Below, in pieces: positions 51,338 through 60,438 of a DNA stretch of 64,000 nt. Numbering within the stretch: position 1 is the stretch's first letter; each line of letters starts with the position of its first letter. The DNA is from Gottfriedia sp002574545. GTDB lineage: Bacteria > Bacillota > Bacilli > Bacillales > Bacillaceae_G. The stretch lies in NCBI GenBank assembly GCA_052180195.1, contig CP197469.1; one strand, given 5' to 3'. Below the pieces are notes generated by a model. It had not been told where the DNA came from and made no database searches. It saw nothing but the letters and a program-made list of their open reading frames with translations. Made by a program: the position numbers and the translations under genes.

Positions 51338-51655
51338 TTGGAAAAAGCTCCAAAGGGTTTTGAGTTTGTCATAACACAGTTAATAAATATAACTCATGAT
51401 GTTCATCTTTCAATGTGGATCTTATATGGTCTAATTGTTGTATTAAGTATTGTGGTATACCATTTAGGTTTTGCAAAAAAATTGAGCATCCTTAAAAATT
51501 TGATCATTTATGTTTTACTTATGATCGGTTGTAGTTTCCTTACTTTCTTAGCTTTAAGGATCCCAATCGTGGAAGCATTACTAGCAAGTGTTTTCGTATT
51601 AGGTGTATATAAGATTCGTTTACATCAATCAAAAAAAAATAATGCTACTACATAA
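51338..51655 (+). CDS. ylaH: YlaH-like membrane protein
   Basis: 105 aa with three membrane helices (MWILYGLIVVLSIVVYHLGF, then NLIIYVLLMIGCSFLTFLAL and IVEALLASVFVLGVYKI). Length and place after typA agree with B. subtilis YlaH. AGGGGGA is 7 bases from TTG 51338 but only one base from ATG 51332, so TTG is preferred. Function unknown. Confidence 0.82.
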   Translation: MEKAPKGFEFVITQLINITHDVHLSMWILYGLIVVLSIVVYHLGFAKKLSILKNLIIYVLLMIGCSFLTFLALRIPIVEALLASVFVLGVYKIRLHQSKKNNATT

Positions 51656-51673
51656 TAGAGAGTTGGTATTAAG

Positions 51674-51946
51674 ATGAAATCTGTTCAGGACGCTTTATAT
51701 AATTGGCTAACAATAAAAGTAATATATGAAGGTAGACCTTCAGATGAAGCTGCTAAAGAGACTTATGAGATGTTTGATTCGATATTAAAAGACGATCATC
51801 AAGTATCGAATGTAAAAATAGAAAAAATGGAAGATTTTTATTTAATTACATTTACACAAGCAGAAAAAGAGCGTACTACGCGCTTTCCGATTGAAATGAT
51901 TGATTGCTTTTTAGATCAAGTTAAAGTTAATCCAGAGAAATATTAA
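51674..51946 (+). CDS. Small acidic protein of unknown function
   Basis: 90 aa, probably cytoplasmic, alpha/beta (QDALYNWLTIKVIYEGRPSD, then KIEKMEDFYLITFTQAEKER and MIDCFLDQVKVNPEKY). It lies 18 bases after ylaH, so is probably cotranscribed, and ends at a terminator. I do not recognise a family, and no gene at this place in B. subtilis comes to mind. Confidence 0.65.
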   Translation: MKSVQDALYNWLTIKVIYEGRPSDEAAKETYEMFDSILKDDHQVSNVKIEKMEDFYLITFTQAEKERTTRFPIEMIDCFLDQVKVNPEKY

Positions 51947-51975
51947 AAACCTAGAAATTAATCTAGGTTTTTTTG
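51945..51975 (+). terminator. Terminator after the ylaH operon
   Basis: AAAAACCTAGA / TCTAGGTTTTT with T-run. Confidence 0.88.
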
Positions 51976-52025
51976 TTTAGTATTTTAGTTGATCAAATAA
52001 AGACCAATTCGCTTTTTTTTCAATA

Positions 52026-52226
52026 TTACCACTCGTCATCGTCCTTTACAGGTTTTAAGAAACGGAAATTTCCAGTGGCAATTCTTTGTTCTGTTTTTAT
52101 TTTAATTCGATCGTAACATTCAGAGCATGTATATGTATGGATAGGACGATTTCTTAATTTTTTTGCAATAGGTGATTCATCGCTAATCGATTCGCTTTTA
52201 TCACAAATCATGCATTTAACTCTCAT
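52026..52226 (-). CDS. ylaI: Zinc-ribbon protein YlaI (DUF2197)
   Basis: 66 aa. Two Cys pairs (CMICDKSE near residue 5 and CSECYDR near 34) form a zinc ribbon; KKLRNRPIHTYTC between them is the family signature. ATG behind GGAGAG. Function unknown. The position agrees with ylaI. Confidence 0.9.
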   Translation of the reverse strand: MRVKCMICDKSESISDESPIAKKLRNRPIHTYTCSECYDRIKIKTEQRIATGNFRFLKPVKDDDEW

Positions 52227-52377
52227 GTGAAATTTCTCTCCTTATATATGGAACTTAAGTTAACATAATTATAACAGGTTTTAGAATATATTTTTAGAAA
52301 ACAATAGTTTTAGCAGGAAGTTTTCAAGTAAACTTTGAATTATATTAGTATACTCTTTATTTGAAGGAGATGAAATA

Positions 52378-52842
52378 GTGATGGCAAACAGTATTGAGAA
52401 AACATTATCACCAAGCTTATTTGAAGATTGTAATAAGGAAAAGATTGTTTTTTTAAGTACTTTTAACTCCGAAAAGAATTCACCTGTTACAAATGCAATA
52501 TCTTGGATTGCTGCTTTAGACGAAAAGACGATTCGTTTTGCGGTAGATCAAAGATCAGCAATTATTTCTAATATCGAAGAAGTTGAAGGGGTATCATTAA
52601 GCTTATTCTCAAATGAAACAGTCTATAGTATTTCAGGGAATGCGAAAATTTTAACGAAGCAAATGCCTGGGATTCCATTAAAATTAGCGTGTATCGAAGT
52701 AGAAGTTAATGAAGTGAAAAATATATTGTTCTACGGGTCTAAAATAACAGTTGAGCCAGAATATGCAAAAACATATGATGAGAGAGCTGCAAAAAAATTA
52801 GATGTAGCAGTATTAAGTGGTCTTAGATCACTTGAGCTATAA
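52378..52842 (+). CDS. FMN-binding split-barrel (pyridoxamine oxidase-like) protein
   Basis: 154 aa. IVFLSTFNSEKNSPVTNAIS and a C-terminal split-barrel pattern (KTIRFAVDQRSAIISNIEEV, then VYSISGNAKILT) suggest a flavin-binding barrel of the PNPOx-like type. GTG 52378 is chosen because AAGGAGA is 7 bases upstream; the following ATG is the alternative. No enzymatic activity can be predicted. Confidence 0.7.
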   Translation: MMANSIEKTLSPSLFEDCNKEKIVFLSTFNSEKNSPVTNAISWIAALDEKTIRFAVDQRSAIISNIEEVEGVSLSLFSNETVYSISGNAKILTKQMPGIPLKLACIEVEVNEVKNILFYGSKITVEPEYAKTYDERAAKKLDVAVLSGLRSLEL

Positions 52843-52992
52843 ACAGAAAAAATATTCTAAAGTAGAGAGAATTTCATATAATATATTAACGGTTCGTCCA
52901 TTCTTCGACTAGTAACCATTTGTAAGACCATTCAATTTAGAATTAAAACTAATTATTCTAATCTGAGTTATTTTTAGTCAGGAGGTTAAGGA

Positions 52993-54321
52993 TTGAGTAA
53001 AATATATGTTCTCGACACCAATGTACTACTGCAAGACCCACTAGCAATCTTTTCATTTGAAGATAATGAAGTAGTTGTACCAGCTGTTGTCTTAGAGGAA
53101 GTAGATTCAAAGAAGAGATATATGGATGAAGTTGGTCGTAATGCTAGGTATGTATCCAAACTAATTGATAGCTTTCGAGAACTAGGGAAATTACATGAAA
53201 GTATTCCTCTTGAAAATGGTGGTTCGTTTAGAATTGAATTAAATCATCGCTCATTTCAACAATTGCAAGAAATCTTTGTTGAAAAAACGAACGATAATCG
53301 CATTTTAGCTGTTGCAAAAAACTTATCACTTGAAGAAGAAGCAAAAGAAAGCGGAAAAACAGTCATTTTAGTTAGTAAAGATACACTAGTTCGTGTAAAA
53401 GCGGATGCATTGAATTTATTAGCTGAAGATTATTTAAGTGATCGAGTAGTGGAAGTTGATCATATTTATACCGGCTATTTAGAGTATTACATAAATACTG
53501 ATTTATTAAACAAGTTTTACGAAAAAACCGAACTTCCTGTTTCAGATATAGCAAACCATCCATTTTATCCTAATCAATTTATCGTATTAAAGGATGCTCT
53601 TGGTGGTAAAAGCTCAGCTCTTGGAGTTGTTGATAAAACGGGTACAAAAATTAAGAAATTTGTTTTCTCAAATGAACATATTTGGGGCATAAGGCCAAGA
53701 AATGCACAACAGTCCATGGCTTTAGAATTACTACTTCGAGACGATATACCATTAGTCACATTAATTGGTAAAGCAGGTACCGGAAAAACTTTATTAGCTT
53801 TAGCAGCAGGTTTAATGCAAAGTGAGGACCTTCAAAGCTATAAAAAGTTATTAGTTGCTAGACCGATTGTTCCAGTTGGCAAAGATCTTGGCTACTTACC
53901 AGGTGAAAAAGATGAAAAACTCCGTCCTTGGATGCAACCGATTTATGATAATTTAGAATATCTATTTAATACGAAAAAACCTGGAGAACTAGATGCTATA
54001 TTAGCTGGAATGGGCTCAATTGAAGTAGAAGCTTTGACTTATATAAGAGGTAGAAGTATTCCAGAGCAATTTATTATAATAGATGAAGCACAAAACCTAA
54101 CTAGACATGAGGTAAAAACAATTTTAACTCGTGTTGGTGATAAGAGTAAAATTGTATTAATGGGAGATCCAGAACAAATTGATCATCCATATTTAGATGA
54201 ATACAACAATGGATTAACTTATGTAGTTGAAAAATTTAAAGATCAAAAAATAAGTGGGCATGTAAAATTAATAAAAGGTGAACGATCATCAATAGCCCAA
54301 CTTGCAGCGGATATATTGTAA
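52993..54321 (+). CDS. ylaK: PIN-PhoH ATPase (YlaK)
   Basis: 442 aa. The N-terminal PIN ribonuclease domain covers residues 1-150 (YVLDTNVLLQDPLAIFSFE, then VVPAVVLEEVDSKK; acidic residues conserved). The C-terminal PhoH ATPase covers about 230-440 with Walker A GKAGTGKTLLAL near 258, Walker B FIIIDEAQN near 358 and VLMGDPEQID near 388. This fusion acts as an RNA helicase with ribonuclease activity in studied homologues. TTG behind AGGAGG. Confidence 0.93.
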   Translation: MSKIYVLDTNVLLQDPLAIFSFEDNEVVVPAVVLEEVDSKKRYMDEVGRNARYVSKLIDSFRELGKLHESIPLENGGSFRIELNHRSFQQLQEIFVEKTNDNRILAVAKNLSLEEEAKESGKTVILVSKDTLVRVKADALNLLAEDYLSDRVVEVDHIYTGYLEYYINTDLLNKFYEKTELPVSDIANHPFYPNQFIVLKDALGGKSSALGVVDKTGTKIKKFVFSNEHIWGIRPRNAQQSMALELLLRDDIPLVTLIGKAGTGKTLLALAAGLMQSEDLQSYKKLLVARPIVPVGKDLGYLPGEKDEKLRPWMQPIYDNLEYLFNTKKPGELDAILAGMGSIEVEALTYIRGRSIPEQFIIIDEAQNLTRHEVKTILTRVGDKSKIVLMGDPEQIDHPYLDEYNNGLTYVVEKFKDQKISGHVKLIKGERSSIAQLAADIL

Positions 54322-54337
54322 TAATTAAAGTTTATAA

Positions 54338-54382
54338 AAAGGAACATCTTACAAAAAATCAATCAGTAAGATGTTCCTTAGC
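54338..54382. terminator. Terminator between ylaK and the 54389 gene
   Basis: AAGGAACATCTTAC (54339-54352) / GTAAGATGTTCCTT (54366-54379) with A- and T-rich flanks. Confidence 0.82.
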
Positions 54383-54388
54383 ATTTAA

Positions 54389-54877
54389 CTAGAAAATAAT
54401 TTTTTTTATTGATGTAATTGGTGTTTCTTTATTTGTTCCATCAACAAAATATAAGTGTACTGGCCCATCTTCAAGGATTCTCTTACCATTGTATGAAAAG
54501 GCTAAATAGCTTTCATATACAGTTTCAAAAGGTAAATTTATAATTTCACCTTCTGTTTCGATTGTAACTTTTGAATCACGATTTTTCGGTTTACTATTGT
54601 CTATAAAATAAGAAAATGGCATTGCATAAGATTCCTTAAGCCATTCTTTTTTTTGAGTAGCGAATAAAGGACTATTATCTACCTTTGCACCTTCAACAAT
54701 TTCACGATCCCAATGCTTTGAAACGCTTTTAGTGTATTGCTCAAGTTCATCAACTTTTTTCAAATCTCCAGCTAATAAACTCTCTAACTTAACCTTTCTC
54801 TCATCAAAAATCCAAACACTTGGATCAATCGTTAAAGGAAACTCCACGTTACCAGTTAATTGAAAAACATCGCTCAT
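54389..54877 (-). CDS. Conserved hypothetical protein
   Basis: 162 aa from the ATG at 54877, with GAAGGAG 11 bases upstream; a longer frame from 54904 would place that SD inside the gene. Soluble, mixed alpha/beta (MSDVFQLTGNVEFPLTIDPS, then EQYTKSVSKHWDREIVEGAK and LPFETVYESYLAFSYNGKRI). No motif I can name. It lies where B. subtilis has ylaL/ylaM-region genes but resembles neither from memory. Confidence 0.7.
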   Translation of the reverse strand: MSDVFQLTGNVEFPLTIDPSVWIFDERKVKLESLLAGDLKKVDELEQYTKSVSKHWDREIVEGAKVDNSPLFATQKKEWLKESYAMPFSYFIDNSKPKNRDSKVTIETEGEIINLPFETVYESYLAFSYNGKRILEDGPVHLYFVDGTNKETPITSIKKIIF

Positions 54878-55174
54878 CCTAAAACAAACTCCTTCTATGT
54901 ACAAATTCTACCTATAGTGTACGACTATTTTAACTAAAAAGACAAACAATTGAACAAAATTAACACTATTTTTTATGCATTCACATTAAAGCGTTCTTTA
55001 ATTTATTTGTAATTAGATTTTTAATTAAATCAACTGGCAAACATGAGAAAAGTATAGTTGTAAAAAATTGCTTTTCTAAACTACATATTTGCAAAACTTT
55101 TGATTTAAGTTGATTTTTCCTTAAAAGAACTATAATATTAAATAGATAGCTTGTACGGAAGCGGAGGGAGAAAA

Positions 55175-55465
55175 TTGAGGTCTGATGCTGTAACAGATTA
55201 CAAAGATAAAGCATTTGAATTATTAAAAAAAGATGCTGAAAAAATATTAAAATTAATTAATGTGCAACTTGATCATTTAACGATGCCACAATGCCCTCTA
55301 TATGAAGAGGTTTTAGATACTCAAATGTTTGGATTATCAAGGGAGATTGATTTTGCTTCTCGTTTAGGATTAATTGAAGCAGAACAAGGTAAAGACCTTC
55401 TTTCTGAACTTGAGCGTCAATTATCTGCTTTACATGAAGCGTTTACAGATCAAAAGAATAAATAA
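55175..55465 (+). CDS. ylaN: YlaN (UPF0358), modulator of Fur
   Basis: 96 aa, TTG behind GGAGGGAG. The sequence (KDAEKILKLINVQLDHLTMP, QCPLYEEVLDTQMFGLSREI) is the UPF0358 signature. YlaN is essential in B. subtilis under iron limitation and is reported to bind Fe(II) and relieve Fur repression. The position before ftsW agrees. A terminator follows. Confidence 0.92.
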   Translation: MRSDAVTDYKDKAFELLKKDAEKILKLINVQLDHLTMPQCPLYEEVLDTQMFGLSREIDFASRLGLIEAEQGKDLLSELERQLSALHEAFTDQKNK

Positions 55466-55477
55466 TGATTAAAAACA

Positions 55478-55509
55478 AAAGTTCAAACAAAAATGTTTGA
55501 GCTTTTTTT
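55478..55509 (+). terminator. Terminator after ylaN
   Basis: AAAGTTCAAACA / TGTTTGAGCTTT with one G-U pair, followed by T-run. Confidence 0.82.
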
Positions 55510-55640
55510 TGTGAATTTTTTTATTGTTATCAGTAATAAATCTATTAATCTATGTTACAATATTTTTATTTAAAAAGGGAATTTAGTAAAAATAGTTGAA
55601 TACATAAAGTATAATTAATCAAAGCAGGGATGATTAAATA

Positions 55641-56783
55641 ATGTTAAAAAAATATTTGAAAAATATTGATTATATGATATTAGTTCCATTATTAGTGTTA
55701 TGTTTATTTGGATTAATTATGGTATACAGCGCAAGCTCACCATTACCATCTATTCGTTATCAAAGTGAGCATTGGCCAAGTGACTACTTCTTTCATAAGC
55801 AATTAATCGCCTTTGAAGTAGGGATGTTTGCATTTGTTTTTTTAATGTTTTTACCTGCTACTTTCTTTAGAAAAAGAATTGCCTTGATATTAAATATAAC
55901 AGTAAGTTTAGGATTACTTGTTGCAGTTCTACTTTTTGGTGAAGTTCGTAATAATGCAAAAAGCTGGGTATTTGGAATTCAACCAGCCGAGTTAATTAAA
56001 TTAGGATCAATCATTCTTTTAGCAGGATGGTATTCGAAAAGACAAAAACGAATTACAAAAAACTGGAAAATGCTATTTGCTCCATGGAGTATAGTAGCTA
56101 TTTATATCATCTTATTGAGACTACAACCTGATACAGGTACGGCTATTTTAATAATAGGTGCTTGTGCTGTCGTTTCATTTTGTAGTGGTTTTATTGTTAA
56201 GCGATTAATTCTACTATTTCTTTGTGGGATCGTCTTACTATATCCATTAGTTAGTATTTGTATCAGTTTAGGAATCGGGTTAACCGATGTACAAGTTAAT
56301 CGATTCTTAGCATTCCGAAATCCTTTTGACTATGCTCAAGGAATTGGATTTCAAATTGTAAATTCACTAATCGCATTTGCTAATGGTGGCTTTACAGGAG
56401 TTGGATTAGGAAAAAGTATTCAAAAACTAGGTTACTTACCTGAGCCTCATACTGACTTTATTCTAGCAATAATCGGTGAAGAGACAGGTTTAATAGGCGT
56501 AATTGTAGTTATTTTATGTATATTTATTATTGTTTGGCGAGGATTGTTAATAGCTCATCGATCAAATGATTCGTTTGATTCATTATTAGCTACAGGTATT
56601 AGTGCAATCATCGTCATTCAATCATTTGTAAATATTGGAGGGGTTACTTCGTTAATTCCACTTACGGGTGTTCCGTTGCCTTTTGTTAGTTATGGGGGAA
56701 CTTCATTAATCGTTATGCTTTCCATGATTGGTATTTTAATGAATATTTCAATACGAAATAAGATTCATAAAGAAACTTTATAA
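55641..56783 (+). CDS. ftsW: Cell-division glycosyltransferase FtsW
   Basis: SEDS-family peptidoglycan polymerase of the divisome, 380 aa, about ten membrane helices. Seen: YMILVPLLVLCLFGLIMVYS at the N terminus, QPAELIKLGSIILLAG near 114, RLQPDTGTAIL near 156 with the catalytic Asp region, EETGLIGVIVV near 283 and TGVPLPFVSYGGTSL near 345 (SEDS signature). ATG behind AGCAGGGAT. RodA cannot be excluded by sequence alone, but the ylaN-ftsW-pycA order fits FtsW. Confidence 0.92.
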   Translation: MLKKYLKNIDYMILVPLLVLCLFGLIMVYSASSPLPSIRYQSEHWPSDYFFHKQLIAFEVGMFAFVFLMFLPATFFRKRIALILNITVSLGLLVAVLLFGEVRNNAKSWVFGIQPAELIKLGSIILLAGWYSKRQKRITKNWKMLFAPWSIVAIYIILLRLQPDTGTAILIIGACAVVSFCSGFIVKRLILLFLCGIVLLYPLVSICISLGIGLTDVQVNRFLAFRNPFDYAQGIGFQIVNSLIAFANGGFTGVGLGKSIQKLGYLPEPHTDFILAIIGEETGLIGVIVVILCIFIIVWRGLLIAHRSNDSFDSLLATGISAIIVIQSFVNIGGVTSLIPLTGVPLPFVSYGGTSLIVMLSMIGILMNISIRNKIHKETL

Positions 56784-56863
56784 AATCTTCAAAAACGCAT
56801 TTTGAAAAAAGTTTATTCTTAATTTATTGATAATTATCTTTCATACATACAGGAGGCTTACTA

Positions 56864-59800
56864 ATGACTTACACGAAACAGATTAAAAAAGTTCTTGTTG
56901 CTAACCGAGGCGAAATTGCCATTCGAGTATTTCGAGCTTGTACAGAGTTAGGAATTAGAACAGTTGGTATTTATTCTAAAGAAGATGAAGGGTCATATCA
57001 CCGTTATAAAGCTGACGAAGCATACATAGTTGGTAAAGGTAAAAAGCCAATTGATGCTTATCTAGATATTGAAGGTATTATTGAAATTGCAAAGAAAAAC
57101 AATGTAGATGCTATACATCCAGGATATGGATTCTTATCAGAAAATATTAAATTTGCCGAGAGATGTGAAGAAGAGGGCATTATTTTTATTGGGCCACATT
57201 CAAGGCACTTAGATATGTTTGGAGATAAGATTAAAGCAAAGCAGCAAGCTCTTCAAGCTAATTTGCCAATCATTCCAGGGAGCGATGGTCCAGTAAATTC
57301 ACTGGATGATGTAAAGGAATTTGGTGAAACTTATGGATTCCCGATTATTATTAAAGCTGCTCTAGGTGGTGGCGGTCGTGGGATGAGGATTGTCCGTACG
57401 AATGCAGGCTTAAAAGACGCATTCGAGCGAGCTAAGTCCGAAGCAAAAGCTGCTTTTGGGAATGATGAAGTTTATGTTGAGAAATATATTGAAAATCCAA
57501 AGCATATTGAAGTTCAAATATTAGGGGATCACCAAGGGAATATCATTCATTTGTTTGAACGCGATTGTTCAATTCAACGAAGACATCAAAAATTAGTTGA
57601 AGTCGCACCATGTACTTCGATTAGTGAAGATTTAAGAAATAGAATTTGTGATGCAGCTGTTCAATTGATGAAAGAAATAGAATATGTAAATGCTGGTACA
57701 GTCGAATTTTTAGTTTCCGGTAATGATTTTTATTTTATTGAGGTAAACCCTCGTGTACAAGTTGAACATACGATTACTGAAATGATTACAGGCATTGATA
57801 TTGTTCAAACACAAATCTTAATTGCTCAAGGTAATAGTTTACATAGTGATAAAGTAGGTATTCCATTACAAGATGAGATTCCAAGAATTGGTTTTGCGAT
57901 TCAAGCACGTGTAACAACTGAGGATCCGTTAAATAATTTTATGCCTGATACAGGAAAAATTATGGCATATCGTTCAGGTGGAGGCTTTGGTGTAAGGTTA
58001 GACACAGGTAACAGCTTCCAAGGTGCGGTCATTACACCTTACTATGATTCATTATTAGTTAAAGTAACGACTCATGCATTAACATTCGAAGGTGCAATTG
58101 CGAAGTTAAATCGAAATTTAAAAGAATTCCGTATTCGTGGTATTAAAACAAATATTCCATTTTTAGAAAATGTTACAACACATCCAGATTTCTTGTCTGG
58201 TGAGTATAATACTTCATTTGTAGATTCATCTCCGGAATTATTTGTTTTTGCCAAAAGAAGAGACCGTGGAACAAAATTATTGAACTATATTGGAAATGTA
58301 ACAGTGAATGGATTTCCAGGTATATCGGTGAAAGAAAAACCAGCTTTTGATGAAATAATTATTCCAAATGTAAAGCATATTAGCAGTGCAGAAAGTGGAA
58401 CTAAACAATTACTAGATAAATTGGGCGCAGATGAATTTTCGAAGTGGTTAAAAAATCAACCTAATGTTTTATTTACAGACACTACGTTTAGGGATGCACA
58501 CCAGTCTCTTTTAGCAACGAGAATTCGTTCTAAAGATCTAACTACAGTGGCAGAACAGACGTCAAAATTATTACCTAACTTATTCTCTATGGAAATGTGG
58601 GGCGGAGCGACTTTTGATGTAGCGTATCGTTTCTTAAATGAAGATCCATGGGAAAGATTATTAAATTTAAGAGAACTAGTTCCTAATGTATTATTCCAAA
58701 TGCTTTTACGTGGATCAAATGCAGTTGGATATAAAAATTACCCTGATAATCTTGTTAAAAAGTTTATTGAAGCATCGGCTCAGGCTGGAATCGATGTATT
58801 TAGAATATTTGATAGTCTAAATTGGATTAAAGGAATGGAAGTTGCAATTGATGCTGTAAGAGACAGCGGAAAGCTTGCTGAGGCATCGATTTGTTACACT
58901 GGAGATATATTAGACCCAACTAGAACAAAATATAATTTGGCGTATTATAAAGAGCTTGCAAAGGATTTAGAATCAGCTGGTGCACATATTTTAGCTATTA
59001 AAGATATGGCTGGCTTATTAAAACCTCAAGCTGCCTATACGTTAATTAGTGAATTGAAAGATACTGTAGATTTACCAATCCACTTACATACTCATGATAC
59101 AAGTGGAAATGGATTATACACATATGTAAAAGCAATAGAAGCGGGTGTAGATGTTGTAGACATCGCAATTGGTAGTATGTCTGGATTAACGTCTCAACCA
59201 AGTGCAAACAGTTTATATTATGCGCTAAAAGATTCAAACAACGAGACGAACTTAAATATAAACGGCCTAGAGCAGTTATCAACCTACTGGGAAGGCGTTC
59301 GTAAGTATTATAGTAGTTTTGAAAGTGGTATGGTTTCACCACATACAGAAGTTTATCAACATGAAATGCCAGGTGGTCAGTATTCTAACTTAAAACAACA
59401 AGCTAAAGGTGTTGGTTTAGGTGACCGATTTGAAGAAGTTAAAGATATGTATGGTAGAGTAAATCAACTATTTGGAGATGTCGTTAAAGTAACACCATCT
59501 TCTAAAGTAGTTGGAGATATGGCACTGTTTATGGTTCAAAATAATTTAGATGAAGATTCTGTATATGAAAAAGGAGAAAATATCGATTTTCCTGATTCAG
59601 TAATAGAGTTTTTTGAAGGAAAATTAGGACAACCTCATGGTGGATTTCCAAAGAGTTTACAAAGGATCATTTTAAAAGGTAGAAAGCCATTAACAGAAAG
59701 AGCTGGAGAGACATTAAAGCCGATCGATTTTAAAGATGTTGAGGAGTATTTGTTCAAGACATTAAATCGTCAGGTTACTAATTTTGATATTTTAGCTTAT

Positions 59801-60313
59801 TGCCTATATCCTAAAGTATATATGGATTATCAAAAAAATGTAGACAGCTATGGTGATTTATCTGTCCTTGATACACCTACTTTCTTCCATGGAATGAAAT
59901 TAGATGAAGAGATTAAAGTAGATATTGAACGTGGTAAAACACTGATTGTAAAACTTGTCTCGATTGGTCAAGCTCAACCAGATGGAACAAGAGTTATATA
60001 CTTTGAATTAAATGGTCAACCGCGAGAAATAGTCGTTAAAGATTACTCTGTTAAATCTACTGTCGTTCAAAAAAGAAAAGGGGACACTAGTAACCCAAAC
60101 CATATTAACGCAACAATGCCAGGTACTGTCTTAAATGTACTTGTTAAAAAGGGAGAAGTAGTTGAAAAAGGTCAAACTTTAGCTATTACTGAAGCGATGA
60201 AAATGGAAACTACAGTCCAATCTCCGTTTACTGGTGTTATTAGAGACATTCTAATTACGTCAGGAGAAAGTATTTCTACAGGCGATTTACTAATAGAACT
60301 AGAGCAAAGATAA
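56864..60313 (+). CDS. pycA: Pyruvate carboxylase
   Basis: Carboxylates pyruvate to oxaloacetate to refill the TCA cycle; homotetramer, biotin-dependent, usually activated by acetyl-CoA. It is 1149 aa. Biotin carboxylase covers about 1-450 (ANRGEIAIRVFRACTELGI, AALGGGGRGMRIV, FIEVNPRVQVEHT). Carboxyltransferase covers about 530-820 (TTFRDAHQSLLATR, AIKDMAGLLKPQAA, HLHTHDTSGNG). The conserved PYC region follows, then the biotinyl domain with K1113 in EAMKMETTVQ. ATG behind AGGAGG. Confidence 0.98.
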   Translation: MTYTKQIKKVLVANRGEIAIRVFRACTELGIRTVGIYSKEDEGSYHRYKADEAYIVGKGKKPIDAYLDIEGIIEIAKKNNVDAIHPGYGFLSENIKFAERCEEEGIIFIGPHSRHLDMFGDKIKAKQQALQANLPIIPGSDGPVNSLDDVKEFGETYGFPIIIKAALGGGGRGMRIVRTNAGLKDAFERAKSEAKAAFGNDEVYVEKYIENPKHIEVQILGDHQGNIIHLFERDCSIQRRHQKLVEVAPCTSISEDLRNRICDAAVQLMKEIEYVNAGTVEFLVSGNDFYFIEVNPRVQVEHTITEMITGIDIVQTQILIAQGNSLHSDKVGIPLQDEIPRIGFAIQARVTTEDPLNNFMPDTGKIMAYRSGGGFGVRLDTGNSFQGAVITPYYDSLLVKVTTHALTFEGAIAKLNRNLKEFRIRGIKTNIPFLENVTTHPDFLSGEYNTSFVDSSPELFVFAKRRDRGTKLLNYIGNVTVNGFPGISVKEKPAFDEIIIPNVKHISSAESGTKQLLDKLGADEFSKWLKNQPNVLFTDTTFRDAHQSLLATRIRSKDLTTVAEQTSKLLPNLFSMEMWGGATFDVAYRFLNEDPWERLLNLRELVPNVLFQMLLRGSNAVGYKNYPDNLVKKFIEASAQAGIDVFRIFDSLNWIKGMEVAIDAVRDSGKLAEASICYTGDILDPTRTKYNLAYYKELAKDLESAGAHILAIKDMAGLLKPQAAYTLISELKDTVDLPIHLHTHDTSGNGLYTYVKAIEAGVDVVDIAIGSMSGLTSQPSANSLYYALKDSNNETNLNINGLEQLSTYWEGVRKYYSSFESGMVSPHTEVYQHEMPGGQYSNLKQQAKGVGLGDRFEEVKDMYGRVNQLFGDVVKVTPSSKVVGDMALFMVQNNLDEDSVYEKGENIDFPDSVIEFFEGKLGQPHGGFPKSLQRIILKGRKPLTERAGETLKPIDFKDVEEYLFKTLNRQVTNFDILAYCLYPKVYMDYQKNVDSYGDLSVLDTPTFFHGMKLDEEIKVDIERGKTLIVKLVSIGQAQPDGTRVIYFELNGQPREIVVKDYSVKSTVVQKRKGDTSNPNHINATMPGTVLNVLVKKGEVVEKGQTLAITEAMKMETTVQSPFTGVIRDILITSGESISTGDLLIELEQR

Positions 60314-60327
60314 AAAGTAAAGGATGA

Positions 60328-60438
60328 TCGCGTAGTTAGAGTAGTATAAAAACGCAAATGCAACTCAACTACGCGAGCATTTTAAACGCTAAAAAAAGGT
60401 ATTTCTTCTACAATTAAGTGGAAGAAATACCTTTTTTT
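60328..60438. terminator. Two hairpins between pycA and ctaA
   Basis: First: TCGCGTAGTT (60328-60337) and GAGT pair with ACTC and AACTACGCGA (60367-60376), without a T-run. Second: AAAAAAAGGTATTTCTTC (60391-60408) / GAAGAAATACCTTTTTTT (60421-60438) is a strong terminator for both pycA and the leftward ctaA, overlapping the ctaA stop. Confidence 0.85.

Noticed and set aside
54981..55214. 77-codon minus-strand frame upstream of ylaN
   Set aside because: Overlaps the ylaN start and SD region; AT-rich junk composition.
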